Assembly (NCBI GenBank): GCA_036873755.1
Contig: JAVTVY010039319.1
Location: 62,001 to 126,000 of the forward strand
Direction of reading: 5' to 3'
From: Hanleya hanleyi
Taxonomy: Eukaryota > Mollusca > Polyplacophora > Lepidopleurida > Hanleyidae
DNA: 64,000 nucleotides
The translations under genes and the position numbers were made by a program. The notes beneath the pieces are model-generated. The model worked only from the letters and a program-made list of their open reading frames with translations. It did no database searches and was not told the origin of the DNA. Positions 45,622 through 57,417 of the stretch are shown in pieces. How positions within the stretch are numbered: the stretch's first letter is position 1; each line of letters opens with the position of its first letter.

Positions 45622-47862
45622 GTACCAAACTAGTTTAAGTTCTCCGAACCACCTTGCATTTCATATAATTATACTAAATCTATGGCCACCAGAATATTCA
45701 ATTGCTATAATGCTGTCAAGGAAGTTGACTGGAGCTGTACTGCCTTATCGAGAGGCTATGCTCGGGATTGTGAATGTCGAACTTTATCTATACACCAAGC
45801 AAACATATTGACTGGTAACCTTGATATAGTGAATGATAAGGACCTAAGAACAATCCTGATGAAGGGACCTAAATATAGAGAGCCGAGAAGAATAAATCTG
45901 AAGGCCGTCAAGAAGATAGTCCTGTCTGCATTGGAACAGTACATTATTGATTGGTCGAATCAAACTGAAAAAGTTAAACCTACAGTACTCGCTGATTGGC
46001 TGGACCTCACCAAGAGCAAGGTCGTTGAAACGATCTGCCATATTGACAGAAGTACCCTGCCCCAAGCAAAACAAGTACTGTTAAACCTCAATTCGCAAGA
46101 AGTTCTAGCAGATCTCCAGAGTAAATTCGTCATAGTCCCAGCAGACAAAGCTCCAAATAATATAATATTCATATGTAAATATTACTATTACCAGGTGCTG
46201 GTTAAAGAATTAAGTGTAGGCATATCATCATCAAATACGTCTACTTACTCCCAAACTGCATTTACTCTGGAAGATTTATTTAACAATCACAAAACGTTTC
46301 TCAGGGAAAGAGGTATTTGTAATCCAACCAATCATAACGACATACCAAAAGTATTTAGGAGGTAAAATCATTTTGGGAAAGGTATTGCGCCACTATTTCT
46401 AAAAACTCGCTCGTTGAAAGTATGTGGATATTGAAAAACTGAAAATGACTTACGGAAGAACCTGATGCTAAATATCGTACACACATGTATCCACATGGGA
46501 TTTCTCGACTCTATATACTACAATCCCTCATCAGGACCCTATTGATCGTCTCAGTTCATTAAAAGTATCTGTGTTCAAGAAAACTGATCGCAAATATACT
46601 AATGTCAGAAGCATTCTTTAGCTCTACTACATACAAGGAATATCATTCATGGGATGTTTCTGTGTTGATAAAGTTGCTAGAATTTCTCATTGAAAATATC
46701 TCTGTGACATTTGGCGACACAATATATCAACAGCATATAGGTATTCCTATGGATACTAATTGTGCAACCCTGATGGCTGACCTATATCTGCTCTCTTATG
46801 AATATGATTATATGCAGGCGCTTTCAAAAACCGATCAATTCAAATTACAACACATATAAGGGAAGTGGGAAGAGGTACCGACATACTGATATAGTCACAT
46901 GACTTCACAGTATAGTCTTTCGGTTAACCTATTCTAAAGCACATACCAGGAATCTAACGATTCGTGAAAAAAGGAAGTCCGTTCCTTCTCATTCACCAAA
47001 CGCTATATAGACGATATTCTCGCTGTGGATAATCGCTATATAAATGACGCAGTGAAGGATATATATCAAACCTCACTTGATTTGAAGGAAACTACAGATA
47101 ACCCTACCGACACATCATATTTAAACCTATAAAAAAAATGAAAAATGAAGCGGGCCTTCTCTTCGACTTTATCACAAAAGAGATGACTACAATTTCGACA
47201 TAATAAATTGTCCCTTTCTGGATAGTAATACTCCAGTGGTACCTGCATATGGCGTATACATATCTCGCCTAATAGCATTTGCTAGATCCTGTGTTAAATG
47301 TGACGGTTTTAATCAACGTCATAAAACATTATTGCAGAAACTTATGAAACAGGGCTATACCACCAAGCGCCTCCACTCAAAGTTTCTCAAATTTGGCGAT
47401 ACATATCGCAAACTGATAGCAAAATACGAGCGTAGCAGCAAGATCTATGGCGTCACGTTTCGTAATTTGTGTCTAATTCCGCTTAACCCGGGGCTAGGGG
47501 CCGTATTAACCCATGTTCTTCAAGATCCTCATGGTGCTCATATGAACAGTCACAATCAAAGCGTGACTGAGATACATCATTCTCTAGATGACTTTACAAC
47601 GAATATCAGATGGATTAGGAATACTGATCAGCAATACGGATTTGATATTTTTAGAACATCATGATGTCTTGCCGGCATCATTGAAAACTGTTGACCGCTT
47701 GTCTCTTGCAGGAAACTAACCTATGTATACTATGATTTTCTTTTTGGATTTGGTGCTAATGCTGTTATATGGAATATGTAACAGGTCTTTGGATTATGGA
47801 CGCGGATATTCTTTAATGGACGACGGCTGAATTATGAATGACGGACCAGACGCTTGTAATCT
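45622..47862 (+). pseudogene. Penelope-like element P6, longest copy, intronic
   Basis: An open frame of 227 codons (45682-46365) covers the N-terminal domain. It includes an ILMKGPKYREPRRINLKAV stretch (a KGPKF-like motif of Penelope N-termini) and FVIVPADKAPNNIIFI. A deletion then removes the WTSKMHK...AGSR block. The later parts are DFSTLYTT-like (about 46500), QQHIGIPMDTNCATLMADLY (about 46725-46785), FTKRYIDDILAVDN (about 46995-47035, catalytic YIDD kept) and a C-terminal domain frame (47236-47664) with GVYISRLIAFARSCVKC. The 3' tail ends in the terminal motif at about 47811-47862. No GIY-YIG endonuclease is seen. Stops, deletions and a 120-base insert make it inactive. It lies in the sense direction of the host gene. 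Confidence 0.7.
46850..46972. repeat. Repeat R2 inserted in P6
   Basis: About 120 bases interrupt the RT region. They are the reverse complement of about 54148-54262 (shared 'gaagtgggaagaggt', 'acttcacagtatagtc', 'aatctaacgattcgtg'). It is a short non-coding insert present twice in this intron in opposite orientation. Confidence 0.75.
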
Positions 47863-49244
47863 TTTAACATGGCTCAGTAAAGTTGATGTTTCTTTGGTTC
47901 AGTTTCAATAAATTCGTAAGAAAGTATCTCTGAAAATGGACAATTCAAACGTGGAGACTACATGTATATGCCAATCCGTGGATGGATTATTTTGCAAATG
48001 TGCAAATAAATTACACATATGTGTAAAGGTTCGCAATCATTATACGTATGTGGATAGGTTTTATACATACGTAAAATTATTTTATACGTATGTTAGCTCA
48101 TTTATTAAACTTGTGCCAAACTTGCACCAGTGTATTAGACCTTTCCACATAAGCATAGATGTTGTATAAATTGTATGTACAATAAAGGTGCTTTCCCATT
48201 GGAACATATATAAACCACTCTTCAGCTTACGCGTGAATGTAAAACACTTTTGTACGAAATCATTAACTTATTTTACAGATGTGCTGAACTTTTCCACATA
48301 TGTAATAAATATGCCATTTCTATAATATTTAAAGACTGTTCCTGTCTATATCGTATAATTACCAATTACGGTCAATAAAGTTTGACGACTTTGTATTAAG
48401 CCAGTGGCCAGACCCTCTATTTTAAAAATTTAATTGCCCCTACGTACTGAAAGATGCAACGTGATTATTCTTTTAGTGTTAGGAAGGCATTTCTGCATGT
48501 TATCGGATACCTGTGTGTGGTCGCCATGGAAACAGCAAAATAAGTACTGTGTGGATGACATACATTATTCTGTGGAAATCGAATAAGAAATTCATTTGGA
48601 TGAATGGTTAACTTTTCGTCTACGAAAAACTAGCTTGTGTTTCTTTATATCTTATTTTATGATTCTTTGAAATTTGGTATTGAAAGTGATGTGCCCAAGA
48701 TGTATTTAAGTTATGTACGTCGACATTATTTATGGGTGGCCTGCTGAATGTAGACTGCATTTATCTCGCCTCTCCCCTTTATATTAATAAATATTATTCA
48801 AATAACACACTGAGTAACACATGAAATCACACATTGTGCGCTCCTAGCAATCATGGTTAGAATGAACACATCCATTACAAACAAACCATCAGATGAAAAA
48901 TGTCATTCTGACGTGGGTAAGATAGTAGGCAATTATTAGTTGGAATGTGTTGCTACTGAAACTCCATGGCATAGATCAAATACAATTTATACGGATTCAG
49001 TGGGTCATGACTAGTACTTGTAGACCAGAAACCCATGACTGGACTGATAACAGCCACAAAACAATATAGTTCGTAGAAAAGGGTGATTATATTTCTTTTT
49101 CATTCAGTGAAATTCTCCCTATTTCTGATGAACAGGAATTGGCGTCCCTGAGTAACTTGAAACTCTTCGTACAATCCCACAAAATGGTACCTATGCTTTA
49201 TTGTCATCAATCTTCCTCTTCAATTGTGAGAAACTTTGTTAAAC
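47863..49244. other. Intron sequence, no element recognised
   Basis: Near 48010-48090 the words 'acatatgtg', 'tacgtatg' and 'catacgta' recur, giving a weak palindromic texture. No gene or dated repeat is seen. Confidence 0.4.
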
Positions 49245-49248
49245 TTAA

Positions 49249-49798
49249 CCCTGTCTGTCCTGGGGGGAGCCATGGCCCCCCTACCAAACTTTCTGCGCTA
49301 CCTCCGGAACGACAAAAAATAGGGAGCTGGAACTCCGTGACTTTATAGTTTATCATATTGGGGTCATTTTGAGCCTATTTGCATAACGCCCCGAGCAGAG
49401 GATCATGGGTGAATTCAAACTGGCGGCCACCTGGGGTACCAGAAAAGTGATGTTTTTGTGATATTTCTTCAAAATTTCTGCATTTCAGCGATGAAAAGTG
49501 GGCAAAAACTATTTTATTTTACATCCCATTAATTTTTACTAATTTATCATACAGTTTTTGCGAAGAAATTGCATAAATAAAAAAATCGAAAAATCGACCA
49601 AAAATGCCGTTTTTGAAAATGACGTCACTGTGACGTCATCAAAGCGGCCATCTTGGATTTTTTACATTTTCTGGTAGAGCTTGACCCAAGGGTATAATGA
49701 GGTAAGTTTCAGCCCCCTAGCGCAAGGTGTAAGAAGAATAATTAGGGGGCCCCCCCCTCATGCCACGATAGGTCCCAAAAAGCCCAGGCCAGATAGGG
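49249..49798 (+). mobile_element. TTAA MITE, complete copy (550 bp)
   Basis: TTAA lies on both sides (49245-49248 and 49799-49802). The ends are CCCTGTCTGTCCTGGGG and (inverted) CCCTATCTGGCCTGGGC. The body has 'gaaaagtgggcaaaaactat', two TGACGTCA-type sites around 49620-49640 and 'gcggccatcttgg'. It is the reference copy for the truncated ones. Confidence 0.85.
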
Positions 49799-50039
49799 TT
49801 AATTTACATACATGTATTTGTCAATGTCCAGCTTTCCAACGTCACAGTTTATAATTTAAGGTTATAGGGCACATGAAAGAGAGAGGGAGAGAGAGAGAAA
49901 GAAAGTTAAAGTCGCGCGTAGGGTGTGTGCTTCACGTGAGCGACAACCTACAAGTGTTGTGGGAACATTGGACGGGATTTATGTTCGGAGTGAATGCGGG
50001 GCTTCACGGAAATACTTGGTATGACGGGCATGAAGAGTC

Positions 50040-50830
50040 ATACAATACAATACGAACTTTATTTATACTCACAATTACAATATATGCATCGCTAGCTCGG
50101 TAGAGCTAATATATCTGAGGTTAAATAATAGTAAAAATTAAATAAAAACAGCGATGAAGGTGAAAGCAAAAAGGGCAAAAAACCCAGTAGCATCGTAAAA
50201 ATTAGATTTTGCAGAAGTTGCATTTACATGCAACACCCGTCCACGTTTTTATTAACCTCCTGAAAACTTATGTCAGTTGTTTCCCGGAGCTGATCTGGTA
50301 GTCCGTTCCATAGTTTGGCACCGAAAGTTTTGAAAGAGTGTAACTCAGAAGTTACAGTTCTGACATGCTGCCTAGTAACAGTGTGTTTTTTTTGCCTTAG
50401 CTAATACCGGCAGTTTTTCTTTTCGAACGTATCGTTCAGATAGTGTGGATTTAGCCCTTTTAGACATTTAAAAACCTCGATGGCAATTTTCTGCAATCTG
50501 CCCACCTCGAGACTTGGCAGATTTGCTTTCCTAAGCAAGGCTTCATAAGATGAAGGGTTATAGTCTTATATAGAAATTTTAGAGCTCTATGTTGTAGTTT
50601 TCTAACTTTGTAGTATTTACAGCTCTACAGTGATGCCAAACTACAGTGCAATAACCAAAGTTTGACAAAACAAAAGACTGGTAAACTAACAATCTAGAGG
50701 CTTCATCCAAACAATTTGATAACATCTTTAACACATTTAATTGCCTATTGGCATTTCTAATAATATTTGACACATGTCTGTCAAATTTTAGTTTATTGTC
50801 CAGTTAAACACCCATCAGCTTCGTACATGG
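50040..50830 (-). pseudogene. LINE fragment, RT C-terminus and 3' end, intronic antisense
   Basis: The minus strand reads HVSNIIRNANRQLNVLKMLS, then SFVLSNFGYCTVVWHHC, LENYN and, after frameshifts, NPSSYEALLRKANLPSLEVG, VFKCLKGLNP and SFKTFGAKLWNGLPDQLRET. This is the thumb and C-terminal region of a CR1/L2-like LINE. The 3' end at about 50040 has an 'aataaagt...tattgtattg' tail in the minus reading. The palm and endonuclease are missing. Confidence 0.75.
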
Positions 50831-51272
50831 TGTGCTATTTACAGAGCATTTGTTGATCTGAAGCTAGTTGTTTTGGTTAATTTTGGGCGCTACGTTACCT
50901 ATAAGACAACATATTTGTCCAGTTCAAGGATTTCTCGTCGTTAGTTATATTTTCAGCCCACAGACGTAACTCTCCGCCGATTGCTTCTTGGGTTAATTCG
51001 AATGGTGGTCAATGGTCATTTGAAAGCTATAATCTCTTAGCAATTTTTTTTGTGTGCGTATTTGTTGAAGCCGCTGTTTTCAACAGCTTAGATGTTCATT
51101 GCATGCTGATAGTTGGAACGTCATTTCATTACCTCTTGCCTGAACCATCAAACGTAAAGTTACAATGACTGACTTCTCCCTTCTAATTTACAGTATTTTC
51201 TGAACCACCAAGTCCATTTTAATAAAAATCAAAATCACGTAATATTATTCTGGAATCATTTATCGTCTATAA

Positions 51273-51391
51273 GATGGATGGTATTCTAAGTATTTCATTC
51301 AATTTGAGGAAAGATGGGTGGGTATTTTAAGTATTTCATTCAATTTGAGGACCGATGGGTGGGTATTTTAAGTATTTCATTCAATTTGAGG
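51273..51391 (+). repeat. 43-bp minisatellite, three units
   Basis: The unit 'gggtattttaagtatttcat' followed by 'tcaatttgaggaaagat' is repeated three times with few changes. Confidence 0.9.
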
Positions 51392-52639
51392 AATGTCTTT
51401 CACATAGAGGTACACATTTAGTCTTGAAATATGCCGGACAATGGCAGAATGCTTCAAGATGAGATTATGGGAAGGAACATTGATGCCTAAGAGGAACATT
51501 GATGACTAAAACGAGCAATGGCTTGTATTTTTCAATACTGGGAATTCTTACAGCATGTTTACAACGTATTTGCTGATCGTGCTCTCTAGATTTTTAGAAG
51601 ATTCGTTTAGAAGCTGGGGAACAAGAGTACATGGAGTCCTGTATAATACTGACGTTTTTCATAACATTTTACATAAAAGTGCACAGAATGAATGCATAGT
51701 CTGTTAAAAATCATATTTTAAAAGAATCTGTGACGTTATTGTGGCGTCATCACAACTAAATTGGAAGTGTTTTTTTGTTTTTTTAAATTGGAAGTGTGCA
51801 TATTAGATTGTTAGTGTGGAAGGTTTCATCTATATATTGCCAAGTGTATGAACGATTTTTAGGAGGGATGTCACCTCCTTCGATCAGGCTGTGATTCAGC
51901 CCAGACACCCAGGTCAGATGCAAGTATGTTTGTTTGGTCGAATATGACACTCTAATGTCAAATGTTTTCTTGATAATGAGCAAATCACACTAATTACACA
52001 TAGATAACTTGTGTCAATCTTGTAAAAGATAATTCGATGGAGGTAATTGGTCAAAACATGAGAAACATGTTCCAAATACACAAACAACTTTTCATGACAA
52101 TGGCGGCATTTGGAATATCTTGCTATGTGGGGTGTAGTTTAATATATCGACGAAAATATTGCATAATGCAGTGTATGTGCTCGAATATATGTGAGGATTA
52201 CAAAACATATACAATTTATGAGCAACTTCTGATAAAGTTACTTCGAAATTGGATATGTGTGGCTACCCGCAAAACGAAACTCGAAATTTGCAGAATAGTT
52301 GGGCACCTGCACATGCTGGTTGGTTGATCATCTTACAGATCATGATGTTCTGATGTTCACTGTCATTTTAGGACATGTTGCACCTTTCTGTACGATGGGT
52401 TGATTGAACTTGAAAACTATTTGGAGTTCTGCCGCTCGACTGTATTGTCTAACGAATATATTCGTGAGATAAAAATTTCGGGGGCATCCGATGCATTCCG
52501 CTCATTCTATCTCTTGCGATTTATTTTTTTCCCTTCTGTGAACAAAACGTGGATTATTATGTAAATATGCGAACAAGTTTTATACCGATGCAAAATAATT
52601 TTGCACAGATGTCAGATGTCTGCACTGATGTGATATGTG
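51392..52639. other. Intron sequence, no element recognised
   Basis: A 96-codon + frame (52037-52327) is open but lacks any motif. Not called as a gene. Confidence 0.4.
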
Positions 52640-54065
52640 TGCAAAATAACAAAATGTACTGGACTCGCAAAATGCATAAAACATCATACAAAGATAGATT
52701 CACAGCTGGTTCTAGAAGCTGCACCACCAAGCTTCTTTCAACCCTGTTGAAGAAGGCCCTTGGGGAGATAACAGCATTTTGGGAGAGGTATTTTGCCATT
52801 ATTTATATAAAGTCTGGCAATGAATGTATGTGAATATAGAAAGACTTACGGAAGAAGTTGATGCGGCAGGACACATACTACACAGACATGTATCCAGATG
52901 AGACTTCTCTATGCTACAATCTCTCATCAGGACCTTTATTGACCGCCTTAGTTCATTAATATTATCGGTGTTCGAGCAAAATGATCGCCGATATATAATG
53001 TCAGAAGCCATAAAGCATTATTTATCTCCACTACATACAAGGGATATCATTCATCGGATGTTTCGTTTTCTATAGAGTGGCTTGAATGTCTCATTAATGA
53101 TATGTATGTGAAATTTGGCAACACGATATATCAATATCATATAGGTATTTCAATGAATGAGTACTAACTGTGCACCCCTTTTGGCTGACCTATATCTTAT
53201 CTCCTATGAATACGACTGTATGCAGACGATTTAAAAAATCGATCACTCTAAAGTCCATTCCGTCTCATTCACCTTCTCGCTGTAGATAATCGCTATATAA
53301 ATGACGCTTTGAGATATATTTATCCACCTTCACTGGATTTGAAGGAAATGACAGATAACCCTAACGGCCCATCATATTGAGATCTATATCTCTGTAAAAA
53401 TAAAGCAGGCCTTCTCTATCCTCGACTTTGCGACATGGTAAACTATCCCTTTCTGGGCAGTAATATTCCAGACTTGCTTGATATGGCGTCTACATATCTC
53501 ACCTAGTAGCATTCGCTAGATCCTGTGTAAAAGGTGACGATTTCAATCACGTCACAAACAATTGTAGGAAACCATGGCTATACCACCAAGCGCCTCCACT
53601 CAAAGTTTGCCAAATATGCGTACCGCATGCTGATAGCAAAATACGAGCGTTGGGTTCAAAATCTATGGCGTTAATTGTTCGTAACTAGTGTCTAATTCTG
53701 GTTAACTCGGGCTTAGAGGGCGTATGAACTCGTGTACGTTAAGATCCCCATGGGGTTCATATGAATAGTCACAATCGAAGCATGACTGAGATACATCATT
53801 CTCTAGATAACGACTTTTCAACGAAAATCATATGGATTAAGCATTCTGATCAGCGACACGGATTTGATATTTTTGGAACAGCATATCTTGCCGGCATAAT
53901 TGAAAAATGTTGACCGCTTCTCCCTTGTAGGAAACTAGCATATTTTATGTAAACTATGATTGTTTTTTTTTAAATTGGATGCTAATGCTGTTACATCAGT
54001 CATGTCTTTGGATTATGGAAGCGGAAATTCTTTAATTTTGAATATTGAATGACGGACTAGACGGT
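52640..54065 (+). pseudogene. Penelope-like element P7, intronic
   Basis: It begins inside the RT with MYWTRKMHKTSYKDRFTAGS (52652-52711) and keeps the following SCTTKLLSTLLKKALG block that P2 and P6 lack. Worn versions of the STLYTT, QYHIGISMN and AVDN parts and the C-terminal block follow. The tail ends at a terminal motif near 54030-54065. Many frameshifts are present; the YIDD box is deleted ('tcacc|ttctcgctgta'). Confidence 0.65.
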
Positions 54066-54147
54066 TGCATTCAAAGTTCTAGGCGTCTAATAGCATGACG
54101 CCTACGCCCAGGTACAATAAAAGCGTACCCGAGATACAACAAATATC

Positions 54148-54600
54148 ACGAATCGTTAGATTCTTGGTATGTGCTTTAGAATAGTTTAATCTGAAGACTA
54201 TACTGTGAAGTCATGTGGCTGTCAGTATGTCGGCACCTCTTCCCACTTCCCTTATATGCGTTGTAATATGTATTTTAATTTGACAAGAGGAGGTGAACTC
54301 CATCGTTTGGGCCGTTTCTTCTATCTATCGATCACATATAGTTCTTTATTTTCCATCAAAAGACTTAATAGGGCTATCACATCATCTCTCTGTGACTCTG
54401 TCAGTATGTCGGCACCTCTTCCCACTTCCCTTATATGTGTTGTAATTGATGCCATTCAATATATCCACATGAACACCTACAATAAAAGTGTGGCTGGGAT
54501 GCAAATCATCACTGTGATTAGTTTTGGTTCTTGTGATTGTTTTAGAAATATACAGTCAATACCTTTGCCTGTGCTGTCATATGACTTCTTTTCAGTACGC
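54148..54600. repeat. Repeats R2 and R1 (third copy), with a 50-bp direct duplication
   Basis: 54148-54262 is the inverse of the R2 insert in P6. 'gtcggcacctcttcccactt' occurs at about 54229 and again at about 54410. 54355-54600 resembles R1 ('agggctatcacatcatc', 'aataaaagtgtggctgggat'). Confidence 0.6.
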
Positions 54601-55179
54601 CGGTTGCTTTTTCCATCACCCGTTTTGCGATTAGTTAGATTAGTTAGATTGTCTCAATGGACAATATAATATATTTTCGTTATGGATCACAATGCTAACT
54701 TTTCTAAAGTATCTGATGGTCTGATCTGCAGTTTCTCTTATTCGCCATTAATTTTGACTCGTAAATAAGCAAAAAATGGTGACGGAACTCAACAAGATCA
54801 CAAAGCAGATAATTTCTTTTTCCTTCACCCAAACAATTGTAACGTTTGGTCTTGTTCTGTTTTACTCAATGACAGATATACTCCACGTTTGAACTTGGAA
54901 TGCTTTATTGGTCGGCTGGTAACTGTATGATTTCGTTTTGAGCAATTGTAGGTGACGTGAAAGGAAGTGGTTTTGTTTGGTGTAAAGCGTGAAATATGTA
55001 ATGTCATGAGAGTTGCGGATCAGCTGCCTTGAATACTTTCATCCTTAGCTTAGTGGTGTGTCAGTGTGATCTATTATGCAATTATTATGAACTGGAGTAG
55101 CCTTTTAGGCTGCTATACATGTCAACCAATAACTAACATATAGATTAGCTTCCATTTGCAATTTGTTTTTTTTTTACAG
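54601..55179. other. 3' end of the intron
   Basis: No element is recognised. The last 30 bases hold the polypyrimidine tract and acceptor. Confidence 0.5.
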
Positions 55180-55955
55180 ACCAATGCGAACAGCTGTATG
55201 GAATTGGCGCAGCTGAGGCGTGGGTCAAACAGCGAACAAATCAGGGAACAGTCATGGTGGACCCAAAAGATGAGTTCGGATATATATGGATCATGTACGG
55301 CTATGGAGGTACCAATAAAATCACAGAATTCGAAAGTATCCTTGATCTTGAGAATGCACAGCCTAAGAGTACTATTACATTGCCATTCCACTGCGAAGGA
55401 ACAGGCCAGGTGATATATGATGGTTCTCTATACTGTCTATCAGCTAAAACGAACCACATTGTGCGGTTTGAATTAAAAGAGAAATCATTACTCGTGGATG
55501 TACCACTAGAGGGCGCCGGTGTATACAATACATATCCATATCAGTTTGGTGGGCTAAGTGATGTGGACTTTGCCGTGGATGAACGAGGCCTTTGGGTTAT
55601 ATACGCCACAAAAGCTAGTGAAGGTAAAATTGTTATAAGCAAGTTAGACCCTATCCGTTTGTCACTGAAACGATCATGGGTGACGGATATTCAAAAGAAA
55701 ATGGTTGGAAATACATTTATGGTGTGTGGTGTCCTGTATGCCATTGATTCGTTTTCAGCCTCACCTACTTTTATCAAATTCGTCTATGACACGAACACGG
55801 GTGATGGTCGTGTTCTGGAATCATCGGACATACCTTTCATGAACGCAGCCGATCAAACCGGTTCCTTTACCGTCATGGTGAACTACGAAGCTAGGGAAAA
55901 AAAAATATACACATGGAATAATGGCAGAGTGGAAATATACCCTGTTATATTCTGA
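55180..55955 (+). CDS. Olfactomedin-domain secreted protein, exon 2 (olfactomedin domain)
   Basis: The exon joins exon 1 in frame through a split GAC codon and runs 257 codons to the TGA at 55953-55955, giving a 543-residue protein. It is essentially one olfactomedin domain (about residues 287-543), a five-bladed propeller in known structures. Hallmarks are C288 at the start; a GTNKITEF segment; DVDFAVDERGLWVIYATKAS, which matches the family metal-binding and core motif; FMVCGVLYAID, whose cysteine pairs with C288 in relatives; and a NYEAREKKIYTWNNGRVEIY end. Such domains act outside the cell in protein-protein contacts and matrix assembly. No lesion is seen, so this is probably a working gene. 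Confidence 0.88.
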
Positions 55956-57059
55956 AGACTTGTACTGCATTCTGTGTCATACTGGCATATGGACTTTACA
56001 AGGTGATGGATATATAATTTTTTGATCACAAAGCCAAGGTCTCACGTTTTCCCTTTTTCAGAGCAACATCAATATAACTTCCCTCATCCGTTGATTTCAA
56101 CTGAAATGTACTGTATGTTGTGTAAGTTTACGTGCACTCAGTTCTTAAACGTACATCTTGAAGCCAGAAACTGTATTTAGTAGGTCACGTCCTACGCCTG
56201 TTTCTTTCATGAACAAATATTTGTAATAGCGTACGGTCAGAATATTGGGCGATTTTCTTGCTACTATTGTCCAGTCCTTCAAACCGACGTTATGTTTATA
56301 TACATCGACTCGAGGGCACTATTAATTCTTAGGTTCTGTCACAGATATGTATTAACAACTTGGACAGTCTTATTGATTTCAAATGCTCTGAAATTCATAC
56401 TAATAGAAAAAATCTGACCGTGCGAAATTCAAGCACTTAATTCCCCCTACTGCTAACTCTACTGTGCATCACGTGTTACTGATTTGAAATCAAGATGTGT
56501 GAGTGCGCCGGTACCATTGTTCCATCAAAAAGTCCATTAGTCAGAATGCTACTGTCACCTAACTCTACACACAAAATAAAATATGGTGAATCGTTGTCAA
56601 AAACAATTTACATCCGAAGCAAAGTTGTCTGGTTGTTCGATGCTGTAGGCATGTTCCTTTCTTCTTATCCATTGCTACAATCTTGTAATATTGCTATCTT
56701 GTAACTCGTTTAGTTTTCAAATTTTGGCATGAATTTCATCCTTTTCGACTTATTTTACATTAAATCCAGCTCTCCAGTGTTTTAGTTTTAGTTTCTTATC
56801 ACAATGCAGTTAGCTCAAGTTCCATAATCTACATGTAAGTTCAAAGATGAACCTTTTCGGATTGAGCTCCGAAAGATTGCCGAGGTAATTGCATTCGTCA
56901 AACATCGCGAATTGATGGTATTCGTATTTCTCTTGATAAAACGTAGCCTGCTTTGGTTTGCACGCCTTTATATCAAATTGGACATGGTGCACGATTATCT
57001 AAAATGGCCAAAGCTACTACACTATTTAAAGTTGCTGAAAGAAATATATGAGAAACCTA
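55956..57059. other. 3' flank of the olfactomedin gene
   Basis: The 3' UTR should start here. The first AATAAA I see is at 56575-56580, a possible poly(A) signal. No other feature is recognised. Confidence 0.4.
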
Positions 57060-57343
57060 TCGACAAAATGCAGTTCTCCCTAAGATAAAGGAAAAACTAG
57101 CAATGTACAGTATAAATTTTCCAAATCAACCAATTGAATTTCTACTGCGGTTGTAATAACTGGTTGATGATAAATGCGTTTTTAGATTTATCAAAAACTT
57201 TTGATACCGTTTATCATGACATTTTACTAAATAAACTTTATCGTTATTGCTTCCTCTGGGGGAACAAACTTCAAATGAATGTTTTCGCAGTTATATATCA
57301 ACCCGTACCCAGTGTACAGAATATAATACCACGGTATTGTCCT
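57060..57343 (+). pseudogene. Short LINE RT fragment
   Basis: The + strand reads AFLDLSKTFDTVYHDILLNK (about 57177-57236), the RT motif holding the first catalytic aspartate region. A diverged stretch of about 100 bases follows. It is cut by the MITE at 57348. Confidence 0.65.
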
Positions 57344-57417
57344 TTAACCCTACCTGGCCTGGGGGACCATTATGGTCCCCCCTACCAAACTTTCTGCGGT
57401 ATCTCCGGAACGACAAA

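Larger units (their letters stand above)
45402..55179 (+). other. Phase-1 intron of the olfactomedin gene, 9778 bp
   Basis: The donor is GTAAGT at 45402. The acceptor is a pyrimidine tract of about 12 T then ACAG at 55176-55179. The exon phases (1 + 2) join to a GAC codon that continues directly into the olfactomedin domain. The intron holds a hairpin, Penelope-like copies P6 and P7 (both sense), a TTAA MITE, a LINE fragment (antisense) and a minisatellite. Confidence 0.85.

Noticed and set aside
49876..49906. GA-rich tract as a possible promoter element
   Set aside because: It is a simple purine microsatellite inside the intron, with no other promoter signal.
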